Of a stretch of 64,000 bases of DNA, positions 55,829 to 63,561 are shown one piece after another. This DNA comes from Maribacter orientalis (GTDB taxonomy: Bacteria > Bacteroidota > Bacteroidia > Flavobacteriales > Flavobacteriaceae). The translations under genes and the position numbers were made by a program. The notes under the pieces are model-generated. The model saw nothing but the letters and a program-made list of their open reading frames with translations, made no database searches and was not told the origin of the DNA. Position 1 is the first letter of the stretch; every line of letters begins with the position of its first letter. The stretch is from positions 124,001 to 188,000 of the forward strand of contig NZ_FNZN01000004.1 of assembly GCF_900109345.1 (NCBI RefSeq). Direction: 5' to 3'.

Positions 55829-57286
55829 ATGCTGAAACAACATCTACAATTTAAACTTTCCCAAAAATTATCTCCTCAGCAAATTCAATTGATGAAGCTG
55901 ATTCAACTGCCCACACAAGCCTTTGAACAACGGTTAAAACAAGAATTAGAGGAAAATCCCGCTCTGGAAACAGGAAAGGAAGAATTAGAAACAGCCTCTG
56001 ACGAGTATGATGATATTTATGAAGATGATTCTGATAATGAGACCATCAACACAGAAGACATCAATATTGATGACTATTTAAGTGATGATGAAATTCCCGA
56101 TTATCGTACCAAAGCAAATAATTATAGTTCAGACGACGAGGAGAAAAGTGTACCATATGCTGCAGGTATTTCATTTAATCAATATCTAATAAATCAATTA
56201 AATACCTTTTATTTAAGTGATGATGAATGGACCATTGCCGAATTTTTAGTAGGCAGCGTAGATGAAAGCGGGTATATCAGAAGACCAATTGCCGACATCA
56301 TGGATGATTTGGCATTTACCCAAAACGTTTACACCGATGAGCAAACCATAGAAAAAATTCTTGCCATCGTTCAAGACTTAGACCCACCAGGTGTAGGTGC
56401 CCGTTCTTTAGAAGAGTGTTTAATTATTCAATTAGAACGTAAAGAACTTACCCCAAGTGTAGAATTGGCAATCGCTATTCTGAAAAAATCGTTTGAGCAC
56501 TTTACCAAAAAACACTATCAAAAATTAATTCAAAAACATAATATTTCAGAGGCGGAATTAAAAGAAGCTATAGGTGAAATTGAAAAATTAAACCCTAAAC
56601 CAGGTGGTTCTTATTCTGGCAACAATAGAATTGTAGAGCATGTTGTACCTGATTTTGCCATACGAATTGTCGAAGGTGAATTAGAATTAACCCTTAATGG
56701 CCGTAATGCACCCGAGTTGCATGTGTCAAGAGAATATAGCAATATGCTCAAAGGCTATAAAGAGGCCAAGGACAAGTCCAAATCTCAAAAAGACACGGTT
56801 ATGTTCATCAAGCAAAAATTAGACGCTGCAAAATGGTTTATCGACGCAATACGACAACGTCAACAGACTTTGTTTATTACTATGAACTCCATTATGCACT
56901 ATCAAAGTGAATATTTTTTAACTGGTGACGAGCGAAACTTGCGTCCTATGATATTGAAAGATATTGCTGACGAAATTGGAATGGATGTCTCCACTGTATC
57001 TAGAGTTGCCAATAGCAAATATGTAGACACCCCATATGGTACAAAATTGATAAAAGAATATTTTTCTGAATCAATGAAAAACGAACAAGGTGAAGATGTA
57101 TCTACTAAGGAAATAAAAAAAATTCTAGAAACTGTAATACAAAACGAAGTAAAAAAGAAACCATTAACCGATGACAAACTTGCAGCTATCTTAAAAGCAA
57201 AAGGATATCCAATTGCTAGAAGGACGGTTGCTAAATACAGGGAACAGCTTAACATACCTGTTGCCCGAATGAGAAAGGAAATCTAA
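55829..57286 (+). CDS. rpoN: RNA polymerase sigma-54 factor
   Basis: Sigma factor for -24/-12 promoters, which needs enhancer-binding ATPases. 485 residues. Region I starts LKQHLQFKLSQKLSPQQIQL with the Gln/Leu-rich pattern; region II is very acidic (about 45-110); region III ends with the RpoN box ARRTVAKYRE at about 463-472, followed by the last residues RMRKEI. No enhancer-binding protein is encoded nearby, and I see no convincing GG-N10-GC promoter to assign in this window. Its stop overlaps the next gene as TAATG. Confidence 0.96.
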   Translation: MLKQHLQFKLSQKLSPQQIQLMKLIQLPTQAFEQRLKQELEENPALETGKEELETASDEYDDIYEDDSDNETINTEDINIDDYLSDDEIPDYRTKANNYSSDDEEKSVPYAAGISFNQYLINQLNTFYLSDDEWTIAEFLVGSVDESGYIRRPIADIMDDLAFTQNVYTDEQTIEKILAIVQDLDPPGVGARSLEECLIIQLERKELTPSVELAIAILKKSFEHFTKKHYQKLIQKHNISEAELKEAIGEIEKLNPKPGGSYSGNNRIVEHVVPDFAIRIVEGELELTLNGRNAPELHVSREYSNMLKGYKEAKDKSKSQKDTVMFIKQKLDAAKWFIDAIRQRQQTLFITMNSIMHYQSEYFLTGDERNLRPMILKDIADEIGMDVSTVSRVANSKYVDTPYGTKLIKEYFSESMKNEQGEDVSTKEIKKILETVIQNEVKKKPLTDDKLAAILKAKGYPIARRTVAKYREQLNIPVARMRKEI

Positions 57287-57891
57287 TGAAGGTTTTTTCA
57301 AATTTTGTGTCTTATCTACTTCATCCTCTTTTCATCCCTATCGGAGGTACAATTGCTTATTTTCTAATTACCCCTAAATACACGCCTTTAGAAATACAAA
57401 GTGCCAGCATATTACCCATATTTATATTGACCGTCATAATCCCTATTGTGACATTTTTCATTTTAAAAAACGTAGGATTAGTTAATTCAATATTTTTGGA
57501 AACAGCGACAGAACGTAAATACCCACTTTACATTCATGCTTCTATACTGCTTTTAATATTATATAAAGTAATACCTAACAATTATGTTAGCGAGATATAT
57601 TTTTATTTCACAGGCCTATTAGGAGCTACGGTAGCGTGCCTATTATTGTTATTATTTAACTTTAAAACAAGTTTACATGCTGTAGGTGTAAGTGGCCTAC
57701 TCATGTATCTTATTAACCTGAGTATCCATTTCGAAATCAATCTAATAATCGCAATTAGCATTTTCATTTTACTGACAGGCGCTATTTTAACAGCACGACT
57801 TTATTTAAAAGCGCACACTAGAATAGAACTTTTTATCGGTGTTTTTATCGGCCTGCTATCTCAGTTGTTAACTGTACGGTTCTGGTTATAG
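57286..57891 (+). CDS. Multi-pass membrane protein with PAP2-like motifs
   Basis: 201 residues, about six membrane helices. Two regions resemble the type 2 phosphatidic acid phosphatase signature: TSLHAVG (S129, H131) for the PSGH motif, and ARLYLKAHTRIE (R171, H177, E181) for SR-X5-H-X3-D. The first motif (K-X6-RP) is weak, perhaps only ERKYP at 76-80. If active it would dephosphorylate a lipid phosphate such as undecaprenyl pyrophosphate; it may also be an inactive relative. Translation is coupled to rpoN by a 1-nt TAATG overlap. It converges on the next gene with a 6-nt overlap. Confidence 0.7.
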   Translation: MKVFSNFVSYLLHPLFIPIGGTIAYFLITPKYTPLEIQSASILPIFILTVIIPIVTFFILKNVGLVNSIFLETATERKYPLYIHASILLLILYKVIPNNYVSEIYFYFTGLLGATVACLLLLLFNFKTSLHAVGVSGLLMYLINLSIHFEINLIIAISIFILLTGAILTARLYLKAHTRIELFIGVFIGLLSQLLTVRFWL

Positions 57892-58554
57892 AATATAAAA
57901 TATAAGTCCAATTCGAAGAGGTCGATATTGAAGTACTTCTCCATTAACAGTTGCACTACCGTTAAAAAGGTCTGTTAATGCGTAATATGCATTTAAGTTG
58001 AACGTATTATAACCAAAGCTCAATGTTAGACCATATTGAAATCTTGATAAATCTGTATTATAAAATCCATCACTAGTGGTATCCGAAACAAATTTTGACC
58101 TAGCTCCTACTATATAGGCGGCTTTAATACCTGTATAAATTCTCCAGAATTTATATTCTTCGGGTGTTGAATTACGCCACCTAAATTCTAAGGGAAATTC
58201 AAAAAGGTGGGTTTCCAATTTACTTCTTGTAATATTATCATCAATACTATAGGTGATTTCATTATTTGATAAGTTCGCCACAAGATTCGAGTAATAACTA
58301 TTTAACGCCAACCCAGCTCCGATACCAATAGCTTTAGTTCCTGAGCGATTTAAAGGAATATCTTTAATAACGCCTGCATGTAGTCCATAAGATAAATTCC
58401 GTTGATTAGAGCCTTCAGGGTGATTCAATAGAAAATTATATGATAAACCTAAATAAAACTGGTCTTCAAAATATTTTTGACTGCTTAAGCTATCATTACC
58501 GTTCTGACCAAAGAAAGTAAACGGTAAAAGAAAAAATAGAAGTACGAATCGCAT
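57886..58554 (-). CDS. Outer-membrane beta-barrel protein (PorT-like)
   Basis: 222 residues with a signal peptide (MRFVLLFFLLPFTFFGQ). The rest is alternating beta strands: DQFYLGLSYNFLLNHPEG, YGLHAGVIKDIPLNRSGTKA, LFEFPLEFRWRNSTPEEY, IYTGIKAAYIVGARSKFV, and a C-terminal strand RPLRIGLIFYIL. This is an eight-stranded-barrel type and resembles the PorT-like group of outer-membrane proteins. Whether it is the T9SS assembly factor itself is uncertain; it is not next to ubiE here. It lies 75 nt after the ExbD gene, behind a terminator. Confidence 0.75.
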   Translation of the reverse strand: MRFVLLFFLLPFTFFGQNGNDSLSSQKYFEDQFYLGLSYNFLLNHPEGSNQRNLSYGLHAGVIKDIPLNRSGTKAIGIGAGLALNSYYSNLVANLSNNEITYSIDDNITRSKLETHLFEFPLEFRWRNSTPEEYKFWRIYTGIKAAYIVGARSKFVSDTTSDGFYNTDLSRFQYGLTLSFGYNTFNLNAYYALTDLFNGSATVNGEVLQYRPLRIGLIFYIL

Positions 58555-58575
58555 CTAGTAAAGTTAATGAAATAA

Positions 58576-58605
58576 AAAACGCTTCAAATAAATTTGAAGC
58601 GTTTT
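58576..58605 (-). terminator. Terminator of the exbB-exbD cassette
   Basis: AAAACGCTTCAAAT (58576-58589) and ATTTGAAGCGTTTT (58592-58605) form a 14-bp palindromic stem. The minus strand continues with T residues. It lies 24 nt past the second ExbD stop. Confidence 0.88.
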
Positions 58606-58629
58606 GAAAATTTGTATTCTACTAACTAA

Positions 58630-59112
58630 CTATTGTAGATTATTAAAAGCATCTCCTTCATAGGTAGTATAATTTACCTTTAAAGCATTTACTTTTCTCA
58701 ACTCTTGTTTAATATCGGATATTAATCCCATACTAGCATTCTTATCAACTTTTAAAGCTGTAGTCAATACATTTTGAAGTTCTTGAGGCTTCTTAGCCCT
58801 TTCCATCAAAATATAATCACCAACTTCAGATGGACTAGCGAATTTATCATTTAATTGAATTTTTGGTTCTGTACCAAAAGTTTTCTCGTACTCTCTAGTT
58901 GGCTTACCAACATAAATATAGATTACACGATCTTTCTTTTCCAATTTCTTAACTTCACTAGCATTTGGAAGTACGTTTTCCACTTTTAAAGAACTATCCT
59001 TCATTACTGTTACCGTCATAAAGAAAAACAAAAGCATAAATACAATGTCAGGAAGTGAAGCAGTGGAAACTGCTGGAATCTCTCCGTCTTTTTTCTTTGC
59101 AAATTTTGACAT
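58630..59112 (-). CDS. exbD: ExbD-type biopolymer transport protein (second copy)
   Basis: 160 residues, single membrane helix near 22-42 with the pore aspartate D22 (SLPDIVFMLLFFFMTVTVM). The periplasmic domain (about 45-160) has the TolR/ExbD fold with YIYVGKPTREYEKTFGTEPK and ends LRKVNALKVNYTTYEGDAF. With ExbB it forms the proton-driven motor that energises TonB. Last gene of a four-gene unit; 21 nt after the first ExbD. Confidence 0.93.
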   Translation of the reverse strand: MSKFAKKKDGEIPAVSTASLPDIVFMLLFFFMTVTVMKDSSLKVENVLPNASEVKKLEKKDRVIYIYVGKPTREYEKTFGTEPKIQLNDKFASPSEVGDYILMERAKKPQELQNVLTTALKVDKNASMGLISDIKQELRKVNALKVNYTTYEGDAFNNLQ

Positions 59113-59133
59113 AGTGTTACTTTTAGTTGTTAA

Positions 59134-59757
59134 TTATTCTTTTGAGGTTTCAGCTTCAGATAATTTTTGCGGATACAAACCTTGAATACGAGTTACCTTT
59201 TCCTTTAATTCTTCTTTAACAGAATCATCAGTTTCAGGATTCAAATACTCAGCTTCCATATCAACATACTCTTTACCGAATAGTCTCTTAGATTCTCTGT
59301 TACGAAGTTCATTATAAGCCCCTACCAATTCGTTTTGAACTGTAATGTAGGTACTATACTTTGTCTCGCGATCGTTCTTTAAAGAAATAATCGCCTTTGT
59401 CGGATTATCTGAAGATTCAGCATTACGCTTTCCTTTACAATAGCTACAATAATCTGGGCTACCTTGAGGCGCTCCACCGTTATCTAAAAACGCTATCGCC
59501 TTTTCGCGCAATTTATTAATTGGAAGAATTTCATCTTCCACCAACAATTGACCATTACGGTTAATATTTACCGTGAAAATGTTCTTTTGTTTAATAATTG
59601 GTGGTTCCTCCGTAGGTGGTTCCATTGGTGGAAGCATACGATCCAATCCTGCATCTGTTTCAATGGTAGTTGTTACCAAGAAAAAGATTAGTAAAAGGAA
59701 AGCTATGTCCGCCATCGAACCAGCACTAACCTCTGGTGCTCCTGCTCTTCTAGCCAT
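59134..59757 (-). CDS. exbD: ExbD-type biopolymer transport protein (first copy) with CxxC insert
   Basis: 207 residues, single helix near 17-35 with pore aspartate D17 (SMADIAFLLLIFFLVTTTI). A Pro/Glu-rich hinge (MLPPMEPPTEEPPII, about 41-55) leads into the periplasmic domain. Compared with the usual ExbD of about 140-150 residues, an insert near 95-118 carries CSYCKGK (C104, C107), and the C-terminus has an extra charged segment (about 155-207). The CxxC could bind a metal or form a redox-active disulphide in the periplasm. It lies 14 nt after the unknown membrane gene. Confidence 0.92.
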   Translation of the reverse strand: MARRAGAPEVSAGSMADIAFLLLIFFLVTTTIETDAGLDRMLPPMEPPTEEPPIIKQKNIFTVNINRNGQLLVEDEILPINKLREKAIAFLDNGGAPQGSPDYCSYCKGKRNAESSDNPTKAIISLKNDRETKYSTYITVQNELVGAYNELRNRESKRLFGKEYVDMEAEYLNPETDDSVKEELKEKVTRIQGLYPQKLSEAETSKE

Positions 59758-59771
59758 AGTTCTTTATTTTA

Positions 59772-60203
59772 TTATTTACTAAACATATTTTTAATTGCTG
59801 GTAACACCAAAGACGCCACAGCTATAATGGTAAGGATAAAGAAAACATTCAATCCCATACCAATTTTCTTAACTGTACTTTCAGTTGTCATAGCCATGAA
59901 TTCAGGAGCAACGTCCGTCCCACTTGACATAACATAAGATATACCAACTACCAATAAAAGACCACCTACTACAAACAAGGTTTTTTTCAATCCTTGTGGA
60001 TTAGAAAATAGGTTTTTCAAGGTAAAGACTAAACTTACTATAACCGCAACCGCTAAAAGGAAATAAGTTATAATAAACATAAAGTTCATAGCTCCGCTTT
60101 GAGCCGCTTCAGCAGCAGGCATATCCCTTTCAGGAAGCATGAACCATAAAACCGCACCAAGTAATCCTATTACTACCAATGCTATTTTTACAATTTTTTG
60201 CAT
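59772..60203 (-). CDS. Unknown four-helix membrane protein in the ExbB-ExbD operon
   Basis: 143 residues that I cannot name. Four membrane helices: about 4-23 (IVKIALVVIGLLGAVLWFML), 41-64, 76-91, and 119-139. The loops are short, and it has no catalytic motif. It sits between exbB and the first exbD with gaps of 26 and 14 nt, so it is surely co-transcribed and probably part of, or an assembly factor for, the motor. Flavobacteriia often carry such a gene at this position. Confidence 0.75.
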   Translation of the reverse strand: MQKIVKIALVVIGLLGAVLWFMLPERDMPAAEAAQSGAMNFMFIITYFLLAVAVIVSLVFTLKNLFSNPQGLKKTLFVVGGLLLVVGISYVMSSGTDVAPEFMAMTTESTVKKIGMGLNVFFILTIIAVASLVLPAIKNMFSK

Positions 60204-60229
60204 AATATTTTAGGTATTAAAAGTGTTAC

Positions 60230-60979
60230 TTATTTTTTGTGATCTACTAACATATCGATTAAAGAAATCGAAGAATCTTCCATATCATTAACAATACTGT
60301 CAATTTTTGCAATGATATAATTATAAAAAATTTGAAGTATAATAGCCGTAATAAGACCAAATACCGTTGTTAATAATGCAACCTGAATATCACCTGCAAT
60401 AAGAGATGCACTTAAGTTACCAACAGCAGCAATCTTTTGGAAGGCTTGAATCATACCAATTACCGTACCCATGAAACCAAGCATCGGTGCAATAGCGATA
60501 AACAATGACAACCAAGAAACATTCTTCTCTAATTGTCCCATTTGAACTCCACCGTAAGCAACAACAGCTTTTTCAGCAGATTCTACACTTTCACCTGCTC
60601 TATCTAAACCTTGATAGTAAATAGATGCAACAGGACCTTTTGTATTTCTACAAACTTCCTTAGCAGCTTCTACACCACCTGACGCTAATGCATCCTCAAC
60701 TTGTTGTTTCAACTTAGCAGTGTTTGTACTCGCCATGTTTAAATAGATAATTCTTTCGATAGCAACTGCTAAACCAAGAATCAAACATAAAAGAACGATA
60801 CCCATAAATCCGGCACCACCAGTAATAAACATTTCTTTTAACATTTGAGTAAAACCTCTCTCTGCTTCCGGTGTTGCGTCTTGAAGTAATAAAGCTACTG
60901 CAGCTACTTTAGCGCTTGCCATATTTGTACCTGCTACAAATGCCCCAGCAATTGCTAGGCTTGGGAATAATTTTTTCAT
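60230..60979 (-). CDS. exbB: ExbB/TolQ/MotA-type proton channel protein
   Basis: 249 residues. An N-terminal signal-like segment (MKKLFPSLAIAGAFVAGTNM) precedes the three helices of the family: about 54-76 (GGAGFMGIVLLCLILGLAVA), 155-180 (WLSLFIAIAPMLGFMGTVIG) and 198-222. The conserved block SLFIAIAPMLGFMGTVIGMI and the cytoplasmic domain between helices 1 and 2 fit ExbB. It forms the pentameric ring around ExbD and powers TonB-dependent import, for example through receptors like the one at 38037-40484. Confidence 0.94.
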   Translation of the reverse strand: MKKLFPSLAIAGAFVAGTNMASAKVAAVALLLQDATPEAERGFTQMLKEMFITGGAGFMGIVLLCLILGLAVAIERIIYLNMASTNTAKLKQQVEDALASGGVEAAKEVCRNTKGPVASIYYQGLDRAGESVESAEKAVVAYGGVQMGQLEKNVSWLSLFIAIAPMLGFMGTVIGMIQAFQKIAAVGNLSASLIAGDIQVALLTTVFGLITAIILQIFYNYIIAKIDSIVNDMEDSSISLIDMLVDHKK

Positions 60980-61012
60980 TTTTTCGAACTTAAATTAGTT
61001 AGTTAATAGGGT

Positions 61013-61020
61013 TAAAGATA
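61013..61020 (-). promoter_or_regulatory. Putative -7 element of the exbB operon
   Basis: Minus-strand TATCTTTA, one base off consensus, 33 nt before the exbB ATG. Read-through from tRNA-Ser is also possible, because I see no terminator between them. Confidence 0.33.
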
Positions 61021-61056
61021 AAAAAAAAACAATATAAAAAAAGTAAAACTTACTTG

Positions 61057-61144
61057 CAGAGAGGAAGGGATTCGAACCCTCGATACCCTTTTGGGGTATA
61101 CACACTTTCCAGGCGTGCGCCTTCGACCACTCGGCCACCTCTCT
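61057..61144 (-). tRNA. tRNA-Ser (anticodon GGA)
   Basis: 88 nt with a long variable arm (TATACCCCAAAAGGGTATC), no encoded CCA. Acceptor AGAGAGG/CCTCTCT with discriminator G, D arm with GGCCGAGTGGTCGAAGGC, anticodon loop TGGAAA, T arm GGTTCGAATCC. Confidence 0.95.
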
Positions 61145-61215
61145 AAATTACCCTTTTTAAGGGTGGGCAAATAACAAAAAAAATGTTAGTTAAAGAAATT
61201 AAACCAGTGTTAATT

Positions 61216-62247
61216 TTAAAGCATTTCGCCACGCAAAGAAGTTTCGAAAACTGTTTTAAATAAGTCATGCGAGACACCACAACCTAATAGATACATTGCC
61301 TTTGTTATTGCTGCTTCGGTCGTAATATCCTTACCGTTAATAACTTGCATTTTCTTTAACCCTGAACTTGTCTCATAATGACCCATCATAACCGCACCGC
61401 CTGAACATTGTGTAACGTTAATTATATGAATACCATTTTCTATAGCATTATTTAATCGCTCCAAAAACCATTCTTCCATTGGTGCATTTCCTGAACCGTA
61501 TGTTTCCAAAACAAGTGCTTTTAAATTTTTAGCTCCCAACATGGCATCGATAACATTTTTGTTAATTCCTGGAAAAATTTTTAAAATAGCAACATTATCA
61601 TCCATATTTCTATGAGTTTTTAAGCCTAATTTCTTCTTTTGTGGTAATAAATATTCATTAAATACTGTCAAATGAACACCCGATTCAATTAGTTGAGGGT
61701 AATTTAAAGAGGCAAATGCCTGAAATTGTTCTGCATTTATTTTAGTTGTTCTATTTCCTCTATACAATTTATATTCAAAATAAAGTCCCACTTCTTGAAT
61801 TACAGCTTTCCCCTTATTTTTCAATGCTGCTATTTGTATCGCCGTAATTAAATTCTCTTTAGCATCGGTTCTTAAATCACCAATTGGCAATTGCGAACCA
61901 GTTAATATCACAGGTTTTGCTAAATTCTCTAGCAAAAAACTAAGAGCAGAAGCGGTATAACTCATCGTATCACTCCCATGCAGTACCACAAAACCATCAT
62001 ATTCATTATACTTTACTGAAATAATATCTGCTATTGCAATCCAATGGGTAGGATTCATGTTCGAGGAATCTATAGGATGCTCAAAAGAGTAGCTTGATAT
62101 CGTACAATCTAGCTGATTAAGTTCTGGAATATTCTTCAATAACTGCGAGAAATCAAAAGCTTTCAACGCCCCAGAAGTATAATCCTTCATCATTCCGATC
62201 GTACCCCCTGTGTAAATCAACAAAATACTACTCTTAGCTGTGCTCAC
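61216..62247 (-). CDS. ansA: Type I (cytoplasmic) L-asparaginase
   Basis: Hydrolyses asparagine to aspartate and ammonia. 343 residues, no signal peptide. The first nucleophile motif is LLIYTGGTIGM (T15) and the second is VVLHGSDTMSYTASALSFLL. Also visible: PVILTGSQLPIGDLRTDAKE and GGAVMMGHYETSSGLKKM. Length and composition fit the AnsA-type cytosolic enzyme. It follows tatD by 21 nt and is in one unit with it. Confidence 0.94.
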   Translation of the reverse strand: MSTAKSSILLIYTGGTIGMMKDYTSGALKAFDFSQLLKNIPELNQLDCTISSYSFEHPIDSSNMNPTHWIAIADIISVKYNEYDGFVVLHGSDTMSYTASALSFLLENLAKPVILTGSQLPIGDLRTDAKENLITAIQIAALKNKGKAVIQEVGLYFEYKLYRGNRTTKINAEQFQAFASLNYPQLIESGVHLTVFNEYLLPQKKKLGLKTHRNMDDNVAILKIFPGINKNVIDAMLGAKNLKALVLETYGSGNAPMEEWFLERLNNAIENGIHIINVTQCSGGAVMMGHYETSSGLKKMQVINGKDITTEAAITKAMYLLGCGVSHDLFKTVFETSLRGEML

Positions 62248-62268
62248 ATTTTCTCTTTTAAATAATTA

Positions 62269-63036
62269 TTAAATTCCAAATACCTCTATCGAATTCTTGG
62301 TTGTCACCAAAGCAACCTGTTCATTAGGAATCTGATGAATATCAGCTAATTTCTCGAGAACATTAACAATATAAGAACTTTCATTTCTTTTGCCTCTATA
62401 TGGAGTAGGTGCCAAATAAGGAGAATCTGTTTCCAATACAATATGCTTTAAATCGATATCCTTTAAAAACATATCAATTTTACCATTCTTAAAAGTCACA
62501 ACGCCCCCAATACCTAATTTCATGTTATAAGATATCGCCCTAAGCGCCTGTTCATATGTACCTGTAAAACAATGAAAAATTCCTCTTAAATCTTCACCCT
62601 TTTCATCTTCCAAAATTTCAAAAACTTCATCAAACGCATCTCTGCAGTGAATTACAATAGGGAGTTTATTCCTTTTCGCGAGTTGTATCTGAGATTTAAA
62701 GGCAATTTGTTGTTCTTTCAAATACTTTTTTTCCCAATATAAATCTATTCCGATTTCGCCAATTGCATAAAACTTATGAGTGGCTAGCATTTCTTCAACA
62801 TGAGAAAGCTCCTCTAGAAAATTCTCTTTCACGTGTGTAGGATGTAAACCAGTCATTAGATATACATGCTTCGGAAAGTCTTTTTCCAAATCAAGCATGC
62901 GTTGCGTATACGTAGAATCAATTGCTGGTACAAAAAATCGCCCAACCCCTAAATCAATTGCTTTTTGAACAACATCACTTCTATCCTCATCGAAAGCTTC
63001 GCTATATAAATGCGTATGTGTGTCGGTTATCATCAT
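62269..63036 (-). CDS. tatD: TatD family metal-dependent hydrolase/DNase
   Basis: 255-residue TIM-barrel hydrolase with a two-metal site: DTHTHLYSEAFDED (H-x-H, 5-18), GEIGIDLYW, PIVIHCRDAFDEV, GIFHCFTGTYEQ and VLETDSPYLAP. TatD proteins are 3'-5' exonucleases or D-aminoacyl-tRNA-editing relatives. The protein begins with two Met codons; the promoter -7 element ends only 4 nt before the first, so the mRNA is probably leaderless or nearly so. Divergent from the retropepsin-like gene. Confidence 0.94.
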   Translation of the reverse strand: MMITDTHTHLYSEAFDEDRSDVVQKAIDLGVGRFFVPAIDSTYTQRMLDLEKDFPKHVYLMTGLHPTHVKENFLEELSHVEEMLATHKFYAIGEIGIDLYWEKKYLKEQQIAFKSQIQLAKRNKLPIVIHCRDAFDEVFEILEDEKGEDLRGIFHCFTGTYEQALRAISYNMKLGIGGVVTFKNGKIDMFLKDIDLKHIVLETDSPYLAPTPYRGKRNESSYIVNVLEKLADIHQIPNEQVALVTTKNSIEVFGI

Positions 63037-63040
63037 GCCA

Positions 63041-63048
63041 CAAAAATA
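63041..63048 (-). promoter_or_regulatory. -7 element of tatD-ansA
   Basis: Minus-strand TATTTTTG, exact TAnnTTTG, ending 4 nt before the tatD ATG. It is separated by only 4 bp from the plus-strand -7 element at 63053-63060. Confidence 0.5.
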
Positions 63049-63052
63049 GACT

Positions 63053-63060
63053 TATCTTTG
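63053..63060 (+). promoter_or_regulatory. -7 element of the retropepsin-like gene
   Basis: TATCTTTG, exact TAnnTTTG, ending 13 nt before the ATG at 63074. Confidence 0.5.
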
Positions 63061-63073
63061 AAAAAAATGAGTA

Positions 63074-63523
63074 ATGAGCACCCTCAAAAAATTCTTAAAG
63101 AAGAAAAACTACGTCAATATTCCATTGATTTTAACAGCTACAGATCACTTTGAAATTAACGCCAAAATAAACTCTATAAAAGGTAGGTTCATTTTAGATA
63201 CAGGTGCTTCGAACACATGTATTGGCATGGACCGTATTGAACATTTCAATCTTGTATCGGAAGAATCTAAAATAAAGGCTGCTGGCGCAGGAGCTACGAA
63301 CATGGAAACGCTTATCTCAAAAAAAAATGTAATAGACTTACGTTCATGGCAATTCAATAAACTTAAAATTGTTCTATTCGATCTTAAACATGTAAATGAA
63401 GCGTTGATTGCCCATAATGCCGAACCCGTAGATGGAATAATTGGTGCAGATATTCTAAAAAAATCGAAAGCAATAATTGACTACGATAACAAATGTCTCT
63501 ATTTGAAAAACAAAAAGCGCTGA
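63074..63523 (+). CDS. Retropepsin-like aspartic protease
   Basis: 149 residues, clan AA (retropepsin-like). Active-site motif RFILDTGASNTCIGMDR with D42 in D-T-G-A-S, followed by the family hydrophobic-hydrophobic-Gly block PVDGIIGADILKKSKAIIDY. No signal peptide or membrane segment, so probably cytoplasmic; as in retroviral enzymes, it should work as a homodimer. Substrate unknown; many Bacteroidota have such single-domain proteases. The stop codon is inside the terminator palindrome. Confidence 0.88.
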   Translation: MSTLKKFLKKKNYVNIPLILTATDHFEINAKINSIKGRFILDTGASNTCIGMDRIEHFNLVSEESKIKAAGAGATNMETLISKKNVIDLRSWQFNKLKIVLFDLKHVNEALIAHNAEPVDGIIGADILKKSKAIIDYDNKCLYLKNKKR

Positions 63524-63548
63524 GAATTCTCAGCGCTTTTTGTTTGTT
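63512..63548. terminator. Bidirectional terminator (retropepsin gene / E2 gene)
   Basis: A perfect 30-bp palindrome (63512-63541) with arms AAAAAGCGCTGAGAA and its complement, T runs on both sides. It contains the stop of the plus-strand gene and lies 14 nt past the E2 stop on the minus strand. Confidence 0.92.
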
Positions 63549-63561
63549 TTTTTTTTTAAAA

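Noticed and set aside
57886-58554. Naming the barrel protein PorT/SprT outright
   Set aside because: Size and strand pattern fit, but I cannot confirm family-specific motifs, and the usual ubiE neighbour is absent.
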